Shown here: in pieces, positions 47,346 through 56,820 of the stretch
How the letters are laid out: each line of letters begins with the position of its first letter
How positions within the stretch are numbered: the first letter of the stretch is position 1
Assembly: GCF_015182285.1 (NCBI RefSeq)
Contig: NZ_PRDM01000001.1
Span: forward strand, 1,302,001-1,366,000
Direction: 5' to 3'
Origin: Flavobacterium hungaricum
GTDB taxonomy: Bacteria > Bacteroidota > Bacteroidia > Flavobacteriales > Flavobacteriaceae
DNA length: 64,000 nucleotides
Position numbers and translations under genes: made by a program
Notes under the pieces: generated by a model
The model's database searches: none
Seen by the model: only the letters and a program-made list of their open reading frames with translations
What the model was told of the DNA's origin: nothing

Positions 47346-47728
47346 TCTACAGTTTTTTTGGTATTATTCTCTAAAGTAAATCTTGAAAAATTAGGCAGTG
47401 AATATCGTGTAAATATGTTACTATAAGATCACCTCTTTTTCTGGCAGTAATGAGTATCAGGTGGTTATTATGAAAAAAGAAAGAAAACTGAATTGTTAAT
47501 TGGAGACTATATCTATTATTGAATTTTTTAATAAAATAAACGTCAAATAGAATATTTACTAGGTCGTGAAAAGAGACGCCAATTGAAGACAATTGGCGTC
47601 TTTTGGCTTTGAATGACTCAACAGGACAAATTTCAACTTTTTCATGGATGATTTTAAGATATTAAATTACTGGTATATAGAGAGTTATGTCTCGTAAAAA
47701 GTAATATTCTAAAAATATATTACAAAAA
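47346..47728. other. Intergenic gap before the efflux regulator
   Basis: It holds the long hairpin at 47569-47604 and otherwise AT-rich sequence. No gene is visible on either strand. Confidence 0.5.
47569..47604. terminator. Bidirectional hairpin terminator
   Basis: GACGCCAATTG (47575-47585) and CAATTGGCGTC (47590-47600) form a perfect 11-bp stem with loop AAGA. T residues follow on the + strand, and the minus strand also reads into T-rich DNA. Confidence 0.8.
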
Positions 47729-47760
47729 TGAACAGTGTTCAAAAAAAATATATACATTTG
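47729..47760 (+). promoter_or_regulatory. tetR operator and -7 box (autoregulation)
   Basis: The perfect palindrome TGAACA-g-TGTTCA (47729-47741) sits where the -33 box is expected; a perfect -7 box TACATTTG follows (47753-47760). The same palindrome, with C at the centre, precedes the tolC gene at 48416-48428, so it is the TetR site. Confidence 0.75.
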
Positions 47761-47777
47761 CAATGAAAATTATACTT

Positions 47778-48395
47778 ATGAGTGTAGCAGATAGAAAAGC
47801 GAGAGAAAAAGAAGCCTTGAAAGCCTTGATTTTAAAAGGAGCAAAAAAGCTTTTTTTAGAGAAAGGAATAGAGCAGACCACCATTAGAAATATCGCTGAT
47901 GAAATAGATTATAGCGTTGGGACGGTTTATGTTTATTTCAAGGATAAAAATGATATTCTGCACAATTTGCATTCTATTGGATTTCAAGATCTTGGGAATT
48001 GTTTCCAAGAGTTATTCACAATTGAAGATCCAATGGAGAGATTAAGAAAAATGGGGATTGTATACATCAAGTTCGCAATCGAGAATCAGGAAATGTATGA
48101 TTTGATGTTTAATCTTAAAGCACCTATGGAATTTCTTGAAAAATCTGACAGCGATTTTTGGGATGAAGGCATCGAAACTTTTGGCCTGGTTAAAAAAACC
48201 GTAGAAGAATGCATCAATAAAGGACATTTTGAAGGCCATGATGTAGAATCACTGTCATTTATGATTTGGAGTCTTGTACACGGAATGTGCTGTCTTGAAA
48301 TCAGGCAGAGAACAAAAGGTGTCAAATTTGCCAGCCCTGATACTATCCTCTTTGACGGATACAATGCTTACTTGAAAATAATAGATAAATTATAA
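47778..48395 (+). CDS. TetR/AcrR-family repressor of the efflux operon
   Basis: This 205-residue repressor has an N-terminal HTH (about 14-55, TTIRNIADEIDYSVGTVYVYFKDKND in part: SVGTVYVYFKDK) and a C-terminal ligand-binding part. I prefer the ATG at 47778. An ATG at 47763 lies only 2 bp after the -7 box and could not be on the transcript. The palindrome TGAACA-n-TGTTCA occurs before both this gene and tolC, indicating that it represses itself and the TolC-HlyD-RND-flavoprotein operon that begins 54 bp downstream. The inducer is unknown, probably a toxic compound. Confidence 0.9.
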   Translation: MSVADRKAREKEALKALILKGAKKLFLEKGIEQTTIRNIADEIDYSVGTVYVYFKDKNDILHNLHSIGFQDLGNCFQELFTIEDPMERLRKMGIVYIKFAIENQEMYDLMFNLKAPMEFLEKSDSDFWDEGIETFGLVKKTVEECINKGHFEGHDVESLSFMIWSLVHGMCCLEIRQRTKGVKFASPDTILFDGYNAYLKIIDKL

Positions 48396-48415
48396 TTTTT
48401 TTTTGGCCAAAAAAA

Positions 48416-48428
48416 TGAACACTGTTCA
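48416..48428 (+). promoter_or_regulatory. Second TetR operator, upstream of tolC
   Basis: TGAACA-c-TGTTCA is the same palindrome as at 47729-47741, again after an A-rich run. It lies 21 bp before the tolC start. Confidence 0.75.
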
Positions 48429-48449
48429 AATAATAAACAATGTAATAAA

Positions 48450-49787
48450 ATGAAAAAAACACTAATTCTAATTGCAATTTTACTTGGGTATCATGGATAT
48501 TCCCAAAATAAATTAGACGGCTACATCGAGACCGGATTAAAAAATAATGAGATCATCAAGCAGCATAACTTTGACATTAACAAAAGTATGTATGCCTTGA
48601 AAGAAGCACATTCACTTTTCTATCCCAGCGTTTCCCTAAATGCCAACTACACGAAAGCTGACGGCGGAAGAACAATAGATATTCCTATCGGCGATATGCT
48701 GAATCCGGTGTACAGCACATTAAACCAGCTGACTAATTCTAATGCTTTTCCGGCTTTGCAAAATCAGTCAGTTCTCATAAATCCTGATAATTTTTATGAT
48801 GCCAGAATTCACACTACAATGCCATTGCTGAATTTTGAAATCATTTACAACAAGAGAATTAAAAAACAGCAAAATTCCCTGCAGATAATTGAACTGGAGA
48901 TTTACAAAAGAGAGCTGGTTAAGGAAATAAAAATTGCTTACTACAAATACCTCCAGTCAAAGGAGGGAATTAAAATTTATGAGGAAGCTTTAAAACTGGT
49001 TAAAGAAAATCAGAGAGTGAACCAATCCCTGTTTAAAAATGAAAAAATAAACCGCACTGCAGTTCTGCGCAGTGATAATGAGGTAATCCGCATAGAAGCA
49101 AATCTGGAAACTGCAAAACAGGCTAGCAATAATGCAAAGTCCTATTTCAATTTTCTGATCAATCAGAAATTGGATACCGAAATAGAAACTGATTATCAAA
49201 ATGAGCTGCTGCCTACTACCATGGTCAGTGAGAATACCCATAATAGGGAAGAACTTGCAAAACTTGGTATAGTTAAAGAGCTTAACGGCAGTGTAAGCAA
49301 GCTGACAGAATCGTATTGGTTTCCAAAATTAAGTGCTTTTGCTGATTTTGGTTTTCAGGATTTTGATTTTGAAGTAAATAAGGACTCCCGCTATTATTTC
49401 GCAGGAGTGGGGTTAGAATGGAATATTTTTTCGGGCAACAAAAATAAATTCAAACTCAAACAGGTAGCAAAAGATACTCAAAAAATAAATTCCCAGATTG
49501 ACAATGTAAAACAGCAGCTGCTGCTTCAGTTTCAAGTTACACAAAACAATTTGAAATCAGCTTTGGAACAATTTAATGCAGATAAAAACCAAAAAGAGTC
49601 AGCCAGGAAATATAATGAGGATATAACCAAATTATACAAAGAAGGGCAGGCCATCTATATTGAACTTCTGGATGCTCAGAATCAATGGGTAAATGCCCAG
49701 CTCAATACTAATATAGCACTTTATAATTCGTGGATAGCTTATGCAGAATTAGAAAGAGCCAACGCAACTTTTACCTTAAACCAATAA
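48450..49787 (+). CDS. TolC-family outer-membrane efflux protein
   Basis: This 445-residue outer-membrane channel of a tripartite pump has a Sec signal ending near residue 18 (YSQ). It shows two related halves rich in long amphipathic helices, with family features such as SLFYPSVSLNANYTKADGG in the first half and ESYWFPKLSAFADFG in the second, and a C-terminal AQNQWVNAQLNTNIALYN-type helix. The length fits the family. It is the first gene of the pump operon and is followed after 12 bp by the adaptor gene. Confidence 0.93.
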   Translation: MKKTLILIAILLGYHGYSQNKLDGYIETGLKNNEIIKQHNFDINKSMYALKEAHSLFYPSVSLNANYTKADGGRTIDIPIGDMLNPVYSTLNQLTNSNAFPALQNQSVLINPDNFYDARIHTTMPLLNFEIIYNKRIKKQQNSLQIIELEIYKRELVKEIKIAYYKYLQSKEGIKIYEEALKLVKENQRVNQSLFKNEKINRTAVLRSDNEVIRIEANLETAKQASNNAKSYFNFLINQKLDTEIETDYQNELLPTTMVSENTHNREELAKLGIVKELNGSVSKLTESYWFPKLSAFADFGFQDFDFEVNKDSRYYFAGVGLEWNIFSGNKNKFKLKQVAKDTQKINSQIDNVKQQLLLQFQVTQNNLKSALEQFNADKNQKESARKYNEDITKLYKEGQAIYIELLDAQNQWVNAQLNTNIALYNSWIAYAELERANATFTLNQ

Positions 49788-49799
49788 AAAATTAAGATC

Positions 49800-50843
49800 A
49801 TGAACAAATCAATAATTATTTCCCTATTTGTATTACCTCTTTTCTACGCCTGCAAAGAAGAAAAAAAAGAACACACAGCTTTTGAAACTGCAGATGTGAT
49901 TTCCATTAAAACTGCAGCAGCCGAATCTATGGCGCTTACTAAAAATATAAGCGCATCAGGATTGGTAACAACAGAAAATCAAGGCAATTACTCGTTTAAA
50001 ATTGGCGGAGTGGTCACCCATATTTTTGTTGAAGAAGGACAGTTTTTCAAAAAAGGACAGCTTCTGGCCACTTTAGACGCAACCGAAATCGGTTCAGGCC
50101 TGAATCAATCCGAACTGAATGTTAAGAAATACGAACGTGATTATACAAGGGCTTTAAACCTTTATAAAGACAGCGTATATACTTTAGAACAGCTTCAAAA
50201 CACAAAAACGGCTCTTGACATTGCCAAAAAACAGAAAGATGCTGTTGCTTTTAATGCCCGTTATTCAAAAATTTATGCCGCGGCCGATGGTTTTGTAACT
50301 TCAAAAATTGCTAATGCAGGTGAGGTTGTGGGGGCAGGATCTCCAATTCTGGCAATAAACGAAACCCGCCAAAACAGCAATTATCTGCTGAAAGTCGGTT
50401 TGACAGACCAAGAATGGGCAGCGGTAAAAATAGGTCAGAAGGCCGCTGTCACCCTTGACGGCTATCCTGACGAAAGCTTTGAGGCCTCTGTTTTTAGAAA
50501 GTCGCAGGCGGCAGATGCTGCATTGGGTTCGTTTCAGGTAGAACTAAAACTGAATATGAAAAACAGCAAACCAGCGGTAGGAATGTTTGGAAAGGCAGAG
50601 ATTAAAGCCGATAAAGCCGAAGATTTTATCGTAATTCCGTATAACTCACTTATTGAAGCCGACGGTAACAAAGCTTTTGTATTTGTCGTAGAAAACAACA
50701 AGGTAAAACGCCAGCCTATTACGATTACTAAATTCGACAATGACAAGGTGTTAGTAAAGGACGGACTTCAAAAAACAGACCAGATAGTTATTTCCAACAG
50801 TGCTTATCTCAACGAACAATCAACTATCAAAATCATTAAATAA
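49800..50843 (+). CDS. HlyD/AcrA-type periplasmic adaptor lipoprotein
   Basis: This 347-residue membrane-fusion subunit links the RND pump to the TolC channel. The lipobox is FYAC (Cys18). A biotinyl-lipoyl half (VEEGQFFKKGQLLATLD) and its partner (GFVTSKIANAGEVVGAGSPIL) bracket a short coiled hairpin (about 100-150). A beta-barrel and membrane-proximal domain follow. It fits between tolC (12 bp) and the RND gene (9 bp), so they are one operon. Confidence 0.93.
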   Translation: MNKSIIISLFVLPLFYACKEEKKEHTAFETADVISIKTAAAESMALTKNISASGLVTTENQGNYSFKIGGVVTHIFVEEGQFFKKGQLLATLDATEIGSGLNQSELNVKKYERDYTRALNLYKDSVYTLEQLQNTKTALDIAKKQKDAVAFNARYSKIYAAADGFVTSKIANAGEVVGAGSPILAINETRQNSNYLLKVGLTDQEWAAVKIGQKAAVTLDGYPDESFEASVFRKSQAADAALGSFQVELKLNMKNSKPAVGMFGKAEIKADKAEDFIVIPYNSLIEADGNKAFVFVVENNKVKRQPITITKFDNDKVLVKDGLQKTDQIVISNSAYLNEQSTIKIIK

Positions 50844-50852
50844 TCTTATACC

Positions 50853-53800
50853 ATGAAGATAACAAACTTTTCCGTTAAGAATTATCAGTTCACACTGATT
50901 CTAGCTCTATTAGTTGCTGTGGTAGGGGTTCTTACCTTATTGACAATGCCAAGATCGGAAGATCCTTCAACACATCCGCCGCAATATCTGATTACCGTTA
51001 TTTATCCCGGTACGAGTCCAAAAGATATGGAAGAACAGGTCGTAAAACCTATTGAAAATAAGATTTACGGATTGGAAAATATCGAAAAAATACTAACAAC
51101 GGTAGAAGATGGTGTAGCCGCTTTTCAGGTAAAATTCAAATACGGAGTGGATATTGATAATAAATATCAGGAAATATCTACCGAAATGAATGCCCTTAAA
51201 AACAGCGGACTTCCGAAAGATATTTATCAGATAAAAACCGAAAAAAATTCGTCTTCTGATGTGAAAATTCTTCAGGTAGCCTTGGTTTCCGAAAATGCAT
51301 CCGACAAAAAAATGCGCGATGAAGCAGATAAACTAAAAGCAAAAATTGAAAAAATAACCAATCTTAAAGAAGTCAATTACTCGGGAATTCCAGAACAGGA
51401 AATCAGGGTGGATTTGAATTTGGAAAAATTGGCACAATTAAAAATTCCATTAAACGTAGTGATGGGAAGTCTGCAAAGTGAAGCTGCCGATATTCCCGGC
51501 GGAAGTATTGACTTGGGGACCAAAGTATTCAACGTAAAAACAAGCGGCAAATTCAAAAATGCAGCTGATGTTGCCAATACGGTGGTTTACAATGCCAACG
51601 GAAAAATCATCTACATGAAAGATGTAGCCGAAGTAAACTATAAATCTGAAGTTGTAAATCATATCACCAGAATTAACGGCCACCGATGCGTTTTGGTTAC
51701 TGCCGGAATGAAAGACAATGTAAACATCAGCGATGTTCAAAAAGAATATTTGCCGCTAATAGAGGCATTTTCTAAAGAGCTTCCTGCTAACATCAAACTA
51801 ATAAAAAACTTTGACCAAGCCGATATGGTATCAAGCCGTTTAGGCCATTTGGGTTTTGATTTTGGTTTAGCTATTCTTTTGGTTGTTATCACCTTGGTGC
51901 CGCTGGGAGGGAGAGCCTCTCTAATCGTAATGATATCCATCCCTTTATCATTGGCTTTAGGGTTAATTGCAATGAATGCTTTGGGATATTCTTTAAACCA
52001 ATTAAGTATTGTGGGGCTGGTAGTTGCTTTAGGATTGCTCGTTGACGACAGTATTGTGGTGGTAGAAAATATTGAACGCTGGCTGCGTGAAGGACATTCT
52101 AAAATGGATGCCGTTTTAAAAGGAACAAAACAGATAGGTATTGCTGTTGTAGGTACTACCGCTACTTTGGTTATAGCCTTTATACCATTGGCTTTTCTTC
52201 CGGATATGGCAGGTGAGTTTCTCCGAAGTCTGCCTATGGCGGTTATCACCAGTGTATTGGCCTCTATGATTGTGGCGTTGACATTGGTTCCGTTTTTGGG
52301 AAGCCGCTTTTTAAAAACGCACGATCACGCTGAAGGAAACATCTTTCTTCAATATTTGCAAAAGTTCCTTACCCGAGCCTACAGGGATATTATGCCAAAA
52401 GCATTGAAATTTCCAAAAACGACTATTGCCATTTCTTTGTTTTTAAGTGTCATAGCGTTTGGATTGTTTTCGGCGGCCGGATTTAAATTGTTCCCAACTT
52501 CAGAAAAACCAATGTTTTTAATCAACATCAAAATGCCTCTTCAAGCTAATATTTCTGAAAGTGACAGGGTAACAAAACTGGTGGAAAAAGAATTGAAAAA
52601 CCACAAAGAAATTGTGTATTTCACTTCAAATGTGGGACACGGAAACCCTCAGATTTACTACAACGTGCATCCTCAGGACAGAAAATCTGATTTTGCCCAG
52701 ATTTTCGTGCAGTTGGACGATGAAGCAAAACCTTCGGCTAAGACTAGTCTTATTCAAGAATTACGCGAAAAATTTAAAACGATTCCTTATGCTAAAGTAG
52801 AGGTAAAAGATTTTGAACAAGGACCACCATTAGAAGCCAATATCGTAGTGCGATTATTCGGCGAAGACCAGGCGGTTTTACGCAAGTTATCTTCTCAGGT
52901 AGAAACTATCTTGAGAAATCAGGAAGGTACAGTTTACATCAATAACGAGTTGAATACCTATAAAACCGATATCAAAGTAAAGATTAATAAAGAAAAAGCG
53001 AGAACCTTAGGCGTACTGACCAGTGAGGTTGATAAAGTAATTCGACTAGCTGTTGCCGGTTTAACAGTTGGAGATTATATAGACGACCGTGGAGATGCAA
53101 GAAACGTAACCATTACTTTACCAAGGGATAAGTTTTCGAATCTTGATGCACTGAAAAATTTATATGTAAACAATGTTCAGGGAACACCGATTGCATTGAA
53201 TCAAATTGCAGCGGTATCTTTTGAAACAGCACCAACGGCCATAAACCACTTTAATAAATCTCCCTTTTCAAAAGTCAGTGCCATGACAAAAGATGGTTAT
53301 TTAGCAAATGACCTGCTGGTACATATTATACCAAAATTGGATAAACTTGAAATGCCAAAAGGGTATTATTACAAACTATCCGGAGAAAAAGAATCAGAAG
53401 GTGATGCTTTGGGAGGTAATTTTCTTTCTGTAATTATTTTAAGCACGTTCTTATTTATTGCTGTTTTACTGCTTCAGTTTAAAACATTTAAAGGGATTAT
53501 TATTGTTATGTCCATCATTCCTTTAGGTATTTTGGGAGGCGTATTATTTTTAATAGCATCAGGAAATCCAATGTCATTGGTTTCTATTATTGGTTTTATT
53601 GGATTGTCGGGAATTCAGGTCAAAAACTCCCTTCTTCTGGTCGATTTTACAAATCAATTGCGACAAGAAGGAAAGTCTATTGACGAAGCGATTGCTATTG
53701 CAGGCGAAACCCGTTTTCTTCCGGTAGTCTTGACATCCGTTACCGCAATCTGTGGTTTGATTCCGCTGGCGGTGAATCCCAATCCCCAAATATCTCCATT

Positions 53801-53903
53801 GGCGATTGTATTAATTGGAGGACTTATAAGTTCAACAATTCTTGCCAGAATTGTAACACCGGTAATGTATAAATTGATTCCGCCAAGGATCGAAAGTAAT
53901 TAA
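50853..53903 (+). CDS. RND-family multidrug efflux permease
   Basis: This 1016-residue proton-driven inner-membrane pump has 12 membrane helices in two repeats of TM1 plus a large periplasmic loop plus five helices. The proton-relay Asp398-Asp399 is in GLLVDDSIVVVENI. An N-terminal KNYQFTLILALLVAVVGV starts the first helix. The overall layout is the HAE-1-type of Gram-negative bacteria. It is the third gene of the TetR-controlled operon, and the flavoprotein gene follows after 28 bp. The substrates are unknown. Confidence 0.95.
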   Translation: MKITNFSVKNYQFTLILALLVAVVGVLTLLTMPRSEDPSTHPPQYLITVIYPGTSPKDMEEQVVKPIENKIYGLENIEKILTTVEDGVAAFQVKFKYGVDIDNKYQEISTEMNALKNSGLPKDIYQIKTEKNSSSDVKILQVALVSENASDKKMRDEADKLKAKIEKITNLKEVNYSGIPEQEIRVDLNLEKLAQLKIPLNVVMGSLQSEAADIPGGSIDLGTKVFNVKTSGKFKNAADVANTVVYNANGKIIYMKDVAEVNYKSEVVNHITRINGHRCVLVTAGMKDNVNISDVQKEYLPLIEAFSKELPANIKLIKNFDQADMVSSRLGHLGFDFGLAILLVVITLVPLGGRASLIVMISIPLSLALGLIAMNALGYSLNQLSIVGLVVALGLLVDDSIVVVENIERWLREGHSKMDAVLKGTKQIGIAVVGTTATLVIAFIPLAFLPDMAGEFLRSLPMAVITSVLASMIVALTLVPFLGSRFLKTHDHAEGNIFLQYLQKFLTRAYRDIMPKALKFPKTTIAISLFLSVIAFGLFSAAGFKLFPTSEKPMFLINIKMPLQANISESDRVTKLVEKELKNHKEIVYFTSNVGHGNPQIYYNVHPQDRKSDFAQIFVQLDDEAKPSAKTSLIQELREKFKTIPYAKVEVKDFEQGPPLEANIVVRLFGEDQAVLRKLSSQVETILRNQEGTVYINNELNTYKTDIKVKINKEKARTLGVLTSEVDKVIRLAVAGLTVGDYIDDRGDARNVTITLPRDKFSNLDALKNLYVNNVQGTPIALNQIAAVSFETAPTAINHFNKSPFSKVSAMTKDGYLANDLLVHIIPKLDKLEMPKGYYYKLSGEKESEGDALGGNFLSVIILSTFLFIAVLLLQFKTFKGIIIVMSIIPLGILGGVLFLIASGNPMSLVSIIGFIGLSGIQVKNSLLLVDFTNQLRQEGKSIDEAIAIAGETRFLPVVLTSVTAICGLIPLAVNPNPQISPLAIVLIGGLISSTILARIVTPVMYKLIPPRIESN

Positions 53904-53931
53904 TCATTGATCTTTTTTAAATTTTAATGAA

Positions 53932-54846
53932 ATGAAAGATAACAGAAATTTTGACGTAATTATAGTTGGCGGAAGTTATGCAGGACTTTCGGCAGCAATG
54001 TCTTTGGGACGAGCATTAAGAAATGTCCTGATCATTGACAGTGGTCTGCCTTGTAATAGGCAGACTCCACATTCACATAACTTCTTGACGCAGGATGGAA
54101 TAGCGCCAGCTGTTATCGCGGATAAAGCAAAGAAAGAAGTTTTGAAATACGACACTGTAAAATTCGTAACGGACCTTGCCGTTAGTGGAAGGAAAACCGA
54201 TAAAGGATTTGAGATTTCAACACAATCCGGAAAAGTATTTGCTGCAAAAAAACTCATTTTTGCAGCAGGTTTAAAAGACAGCATGCTAAAAATTGAGGGA
54301 TTCTCTGAATGCTGGGGAATCAGTGTACTTCATTGCCCGTATTGCCACGGCTATGAAGTAAAGAATCAAAAAACAGGGATTTTGGCAAATGGATATGGTG
54401 CATTTCATTTATCCCGGCTCATTCGCAACTGGACAAAGGATCTGACTCTGTTTACCAATGGAAAATCGGAATTGACACAAGAGCAGACCGATGAAATCAA
54501 AAGGCACAATATTTCAATAGTTGAAAAGGAAATCACCTCATTGAAACATAAAAACGGTGTTGTTGAAGAAATAATTTTTTCAGACCATTCAAGTTTTGAA
54601 TTGGAAGCTATCTATTCAAGACCTCCTTTTGAACAGCACTGTAAAATTCCTGAATTATTAGGTTGTGAACTGACAGACCAGGGACTTATCAAAGTTGATG
54701 GATTTCAGCAGACTACTGTGGAAAATATATTCGCTTGTGGAGACAGTACCAATCCTATTCGTGCGGTATCATACGCTGTATCGACAGGGAATAATACAGG
54801 GGTATTCTTAAATAATGCAATGACAGAAGAAGATTTTTCAAAATAA
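53932..54846 (+). CDS. Thioredoxin-reductase-like FAD/NAD(P) oxidoreductase with CxxC
   Basis: This 304-residue cytoplasmic flavoprotein has an FAD-binding GGSYAGLSAAMSLGRA at the N-terminus, a redox-active Cys135-Pro-Tyr-Cys138 followed by HGYE, and a C-terminal FACGDST that completes the FAD site. The CxxCHGYE form is that of TrxR-like dithiol oxidases, as in GliT or HlmI, rather than classical thioredoxin reductase. It is the last gene of the RND operon (28-bp gap). A dithiol or redox-active toxic compound as the pump's substrate is therefore thinkable, but this is inference. It may simply be a general oxidoreductase. Confidence 0.88.
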   Translation: MKDNRNFDVIIVGGSYAGLSAAMSLGRALRNVLIIDSGLPCNRQTPHSHNFLTQDGIAPAVIADKAKKEVLKYDTVKFVTDLAVSGRKTDKGFEISTQSGKVFAAKKLIFAAGLKDSMLKIEGFSECWGISVLHCPYCHGYEVKNQKTGILANGYGAFHLSRLIRNWTKDLTLFTNGKSELTQEQTDEIKRHNISIVEKEITSLKHKNGVVEEIIFSDHSSFELEAIYSRPPFEQHCKIPELLGCELTDQGLIKVDGFQQTTVENIFACGDSTNPIRAVSYAVSTGNNTGVFLNNAMTEEDFSK

Positions 54847-54855
54847 TAATTGTCG

Positions 54856-55044
54856 CGTGCTGGGTCTGGTATTATGGTTCTTACCCGGCGCGGCATCAGT
54901 AAAGTCCACCAATAATGGGCTTGGTTAACATAGGTTTCTGTAGGGACATTCAGAAATTTCTATAATAATGACTTTTATAGAAACTGCTTATTTACCGTTA
55001 TATTTTCACCCCATTTAATATAGAATAAATATTTCGGTAAATAA
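54856..55044. repeat. GC-rich hairpin and a second inverted repeat after the efflux operon
   Basis: CGTGCTGGGT (54856-54865) pairs with ACCCGGCGCG (54883-54892) with two G-U pairs; this is far richer in G+C than its surroundings, and no poly-T follows. Further on, TTATTTACCG (54988-54997) is the exact inverse of CGGTAAATAA (55035-55044). These lie between convergent genes. Confidence 0.7.
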
Positions 55045-55081
55045 ACAGCCTAACATAAATCAGTTTAATATTTTTTCCAAA

Positions 55082-55813
55082 TTACCACGGAAATACCTCA
55101 CCAGATTGAGAAAAAGTTCCTGTTGGGCCATTATCCTCCAGCAAAGCTAATGCAACGCCTGTTTTTGCACCTTCTTCTGGTGTAAGCGGCGCCTGATCTG
55201 ATCCAATAGATGTTTTAACCCATCCCGGACTTGCTGCGTTTACTTTAATATTGGTTGCCTTAAGTGCATTTGCAAGGAAAACCGTAAATTGGTTCAATGC
55301 AGTTTTAGAAGCACTGTACGCATAAGGTTTTAATTGATACAGCCAATGATTTTCATCAAGATGAACTCCAAATGAACCAGATAAACTGCTGATATTTACA
55401 ATACGGCCTGCATCACTTTTTTTAATTAGCGGCAACATTGCCTGGGTCAGTTCGACTGTACCAAAGTAATTGATATCAAAGGTGTCACGAAGTGTTTTCA
55501 TAGGTACCGATTCTACATTATTGCCGAACCACTCACCGTCAAGAAACACTGCGGCGTTATTGACCAAAATGTCCAATACACCATATTGGTTTTCAATATA
55601 GCTTGTAACGGCCGCGATATCTTCTGAATTACTGATGTCCAGTTTTACGTAGGTAACCTCTAACGACAAATCACGTAAAGCCGCTTCTGCCTTTTTTCCT
55701 TCGGTTTCATTTCTGGCTCCTAATAAAACTTTAATGTTCTTTTGTGCAAGTTGTTTTGCTGTTTCAAAACCAATGCCTTTATTGGCACCGGTCACTAATG
55801 CTATCTTTGTCAT
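55082..55813 (-). CDS. Short-chain dehydrogenase/reductase (carbonyl-reductase-like)
   Basis: This 243-residue cytoplasmic NAD(P)-dependent enzyme has TGANKGIGFETA (cofactor), LVNNAAVF (NNAG-type structural motif), a catalytic Ser in VNISSLSG and YAYSASKTALN (YxxxK). The length is normal. The AraC gene lies 116 bp upstream on the same strand and probably controls it. The carbonyl substrate is unknown. Confidence 0.9.
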   Translation of the reverse strand: MTKIALVTGANKGIGFETAKQLAQKNIKVLLGARNETEGKKAEAALRDLSLEVTYVKLDISNSEDIAAVTSYIENQYGVLDILVNNAAVFLDGEWFGNNVESVPMKTLRDTFDINYFGTVELTQAMLPLIKKSDAGRIVNISSLSGSFGVHLDENHWLYQLKPYAYSASKTALNQFTVFLANALKATNIKVNAASPGWVKTSIGSDQAPLTPEEGAKTGVALALLEDNGPTGTFSQSGEVFPW

Positions 55814-55929
55814 TTTTATTAATTAAAATTAGAAGACAAAGGTCGCGCTAATGGCATTTCGGAATATAACGTAATTAAAACCAATCCTTACCCAAATCAA
55901 ACTTTTTAGTTTAAAAAGTGCAATAAGGG

Positions 55930-56820
55930 TTACTCTCTTTTTAATTTTCTATAATCTGTAGGAGCTGCTTTAGTATGCTTTTTGAAAAATGTATTAAAGT
56001 GGGAAGGCTCTTCAAAGCCTAATGAATTTGCAATCTCTGCAATATTCCAGTTGGTTAGTTTCAGTAGAATCTTTGCTTCCTGCTCAATCCGTGCATTAAT
56101 GATATCGCTGACGGTTCTTCCTTTTGACAGCTTCACCTGACGGTTTAAATAATTGGGATGCAGCGATAAATGTTCTGCGAATTCACCGGCAGTTTTTAGT
56201 TTAATAACATCTTGCGGATTGTCGATAGGAAATTGTGATTCTAATAATCTTATAAAGGAACAGGCTATCTCTTCAGTGGTATTATTTTTCTTAATGTAGG
56301 ACGCGGCAGGGTCAAGCTTTTGGGCATTAAAAATAAGTTCAAGAAGGTAGTTGCGCTGTAAACTTTCTTTATAGTGACCGTTATCGCGCTTTTCATCGAA
56401 AATCTTAGCATAAATGGCTGTAAAATTTTCGGCTTGTTCATCGGTCAGCGAATAAATATTTTGTCTGCCTGGTTTGTATATTGGAAATTCCAGCAAACGG
56501 TAACCACTATTATTTTTAGTTATAAACTCTTCTTTGAAAATACAGCTGATACCTTTATAAATTCCAGTTACGGTATCAATACCAAAAGGAATTTTGGAAG
56601 TTGTAAATAGCAGCGTATTGCCCGTTAACTCAATTTTTTCATCTTCAAATTCAATATGATAATCTCCTTGTAACAAGGTGGCTGTGTAGAATGTCTTTCG
56701 GGAATAATTGAAGGAAAAAAAGTGATTATTATCCAAATTACTTAAATCGAGAATTTCAAAATTATCGACAAAACTCATCACGTTTTCTGATGTACGATCC
56801 ACAATGTTTTTAAGTTCCAT
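55930..56820 (-). CDS. AraC-family transcriptional regulator
   Basis: This is a 296-residue regulator with a cupin-like N-terminal half (about 20-180) and a double HTH at the C-terminus (about 200-296): AEFAEHLSLHPNYLNRQVKL then NIAEIANSLGFEEPSHFNTFF. It is a one-component activator in the same orientation as, and 116 bp upstream of, the SDR gene. It probably regulates the SDR in response to a small molecule. A gap of 324 bp separates it from the divergent csp gene. Confidence 0.9.
   Translation of the reverse strand: MELKNIVDRTSENVMSFVDNFEILDLSNLDNNHFFSFNYSRKTFYTATLLQGDYHIEFEDEKIELTGNTLLFTTSKIPFGIDTVTGIYKGISCIFKEEFITKNNSGYRLLEFPIYKPGRQNIYSLTDEQAENFTAIYAKIFDEKRDNGHYKESLQRNYLLELIFNAQKLDPAASYIKKNNTTEEIACSFIRLLESQFPIDNPQDVIKLKTAGEFAEHLSLHPNYLNRQVKLSKGRTVSDIINARIEQEAKILLKLTNWNIAEIANSLGFEEPSHFNTFFKKHTKAAPTDYRKLKRE

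Noticed and set aside
47763..47777. ATG at 47763 as the TetR start
   Set aside because: It lies 2 bp after a perfect -7 box, so it would not be on the transcript; ATG 47778 is used.
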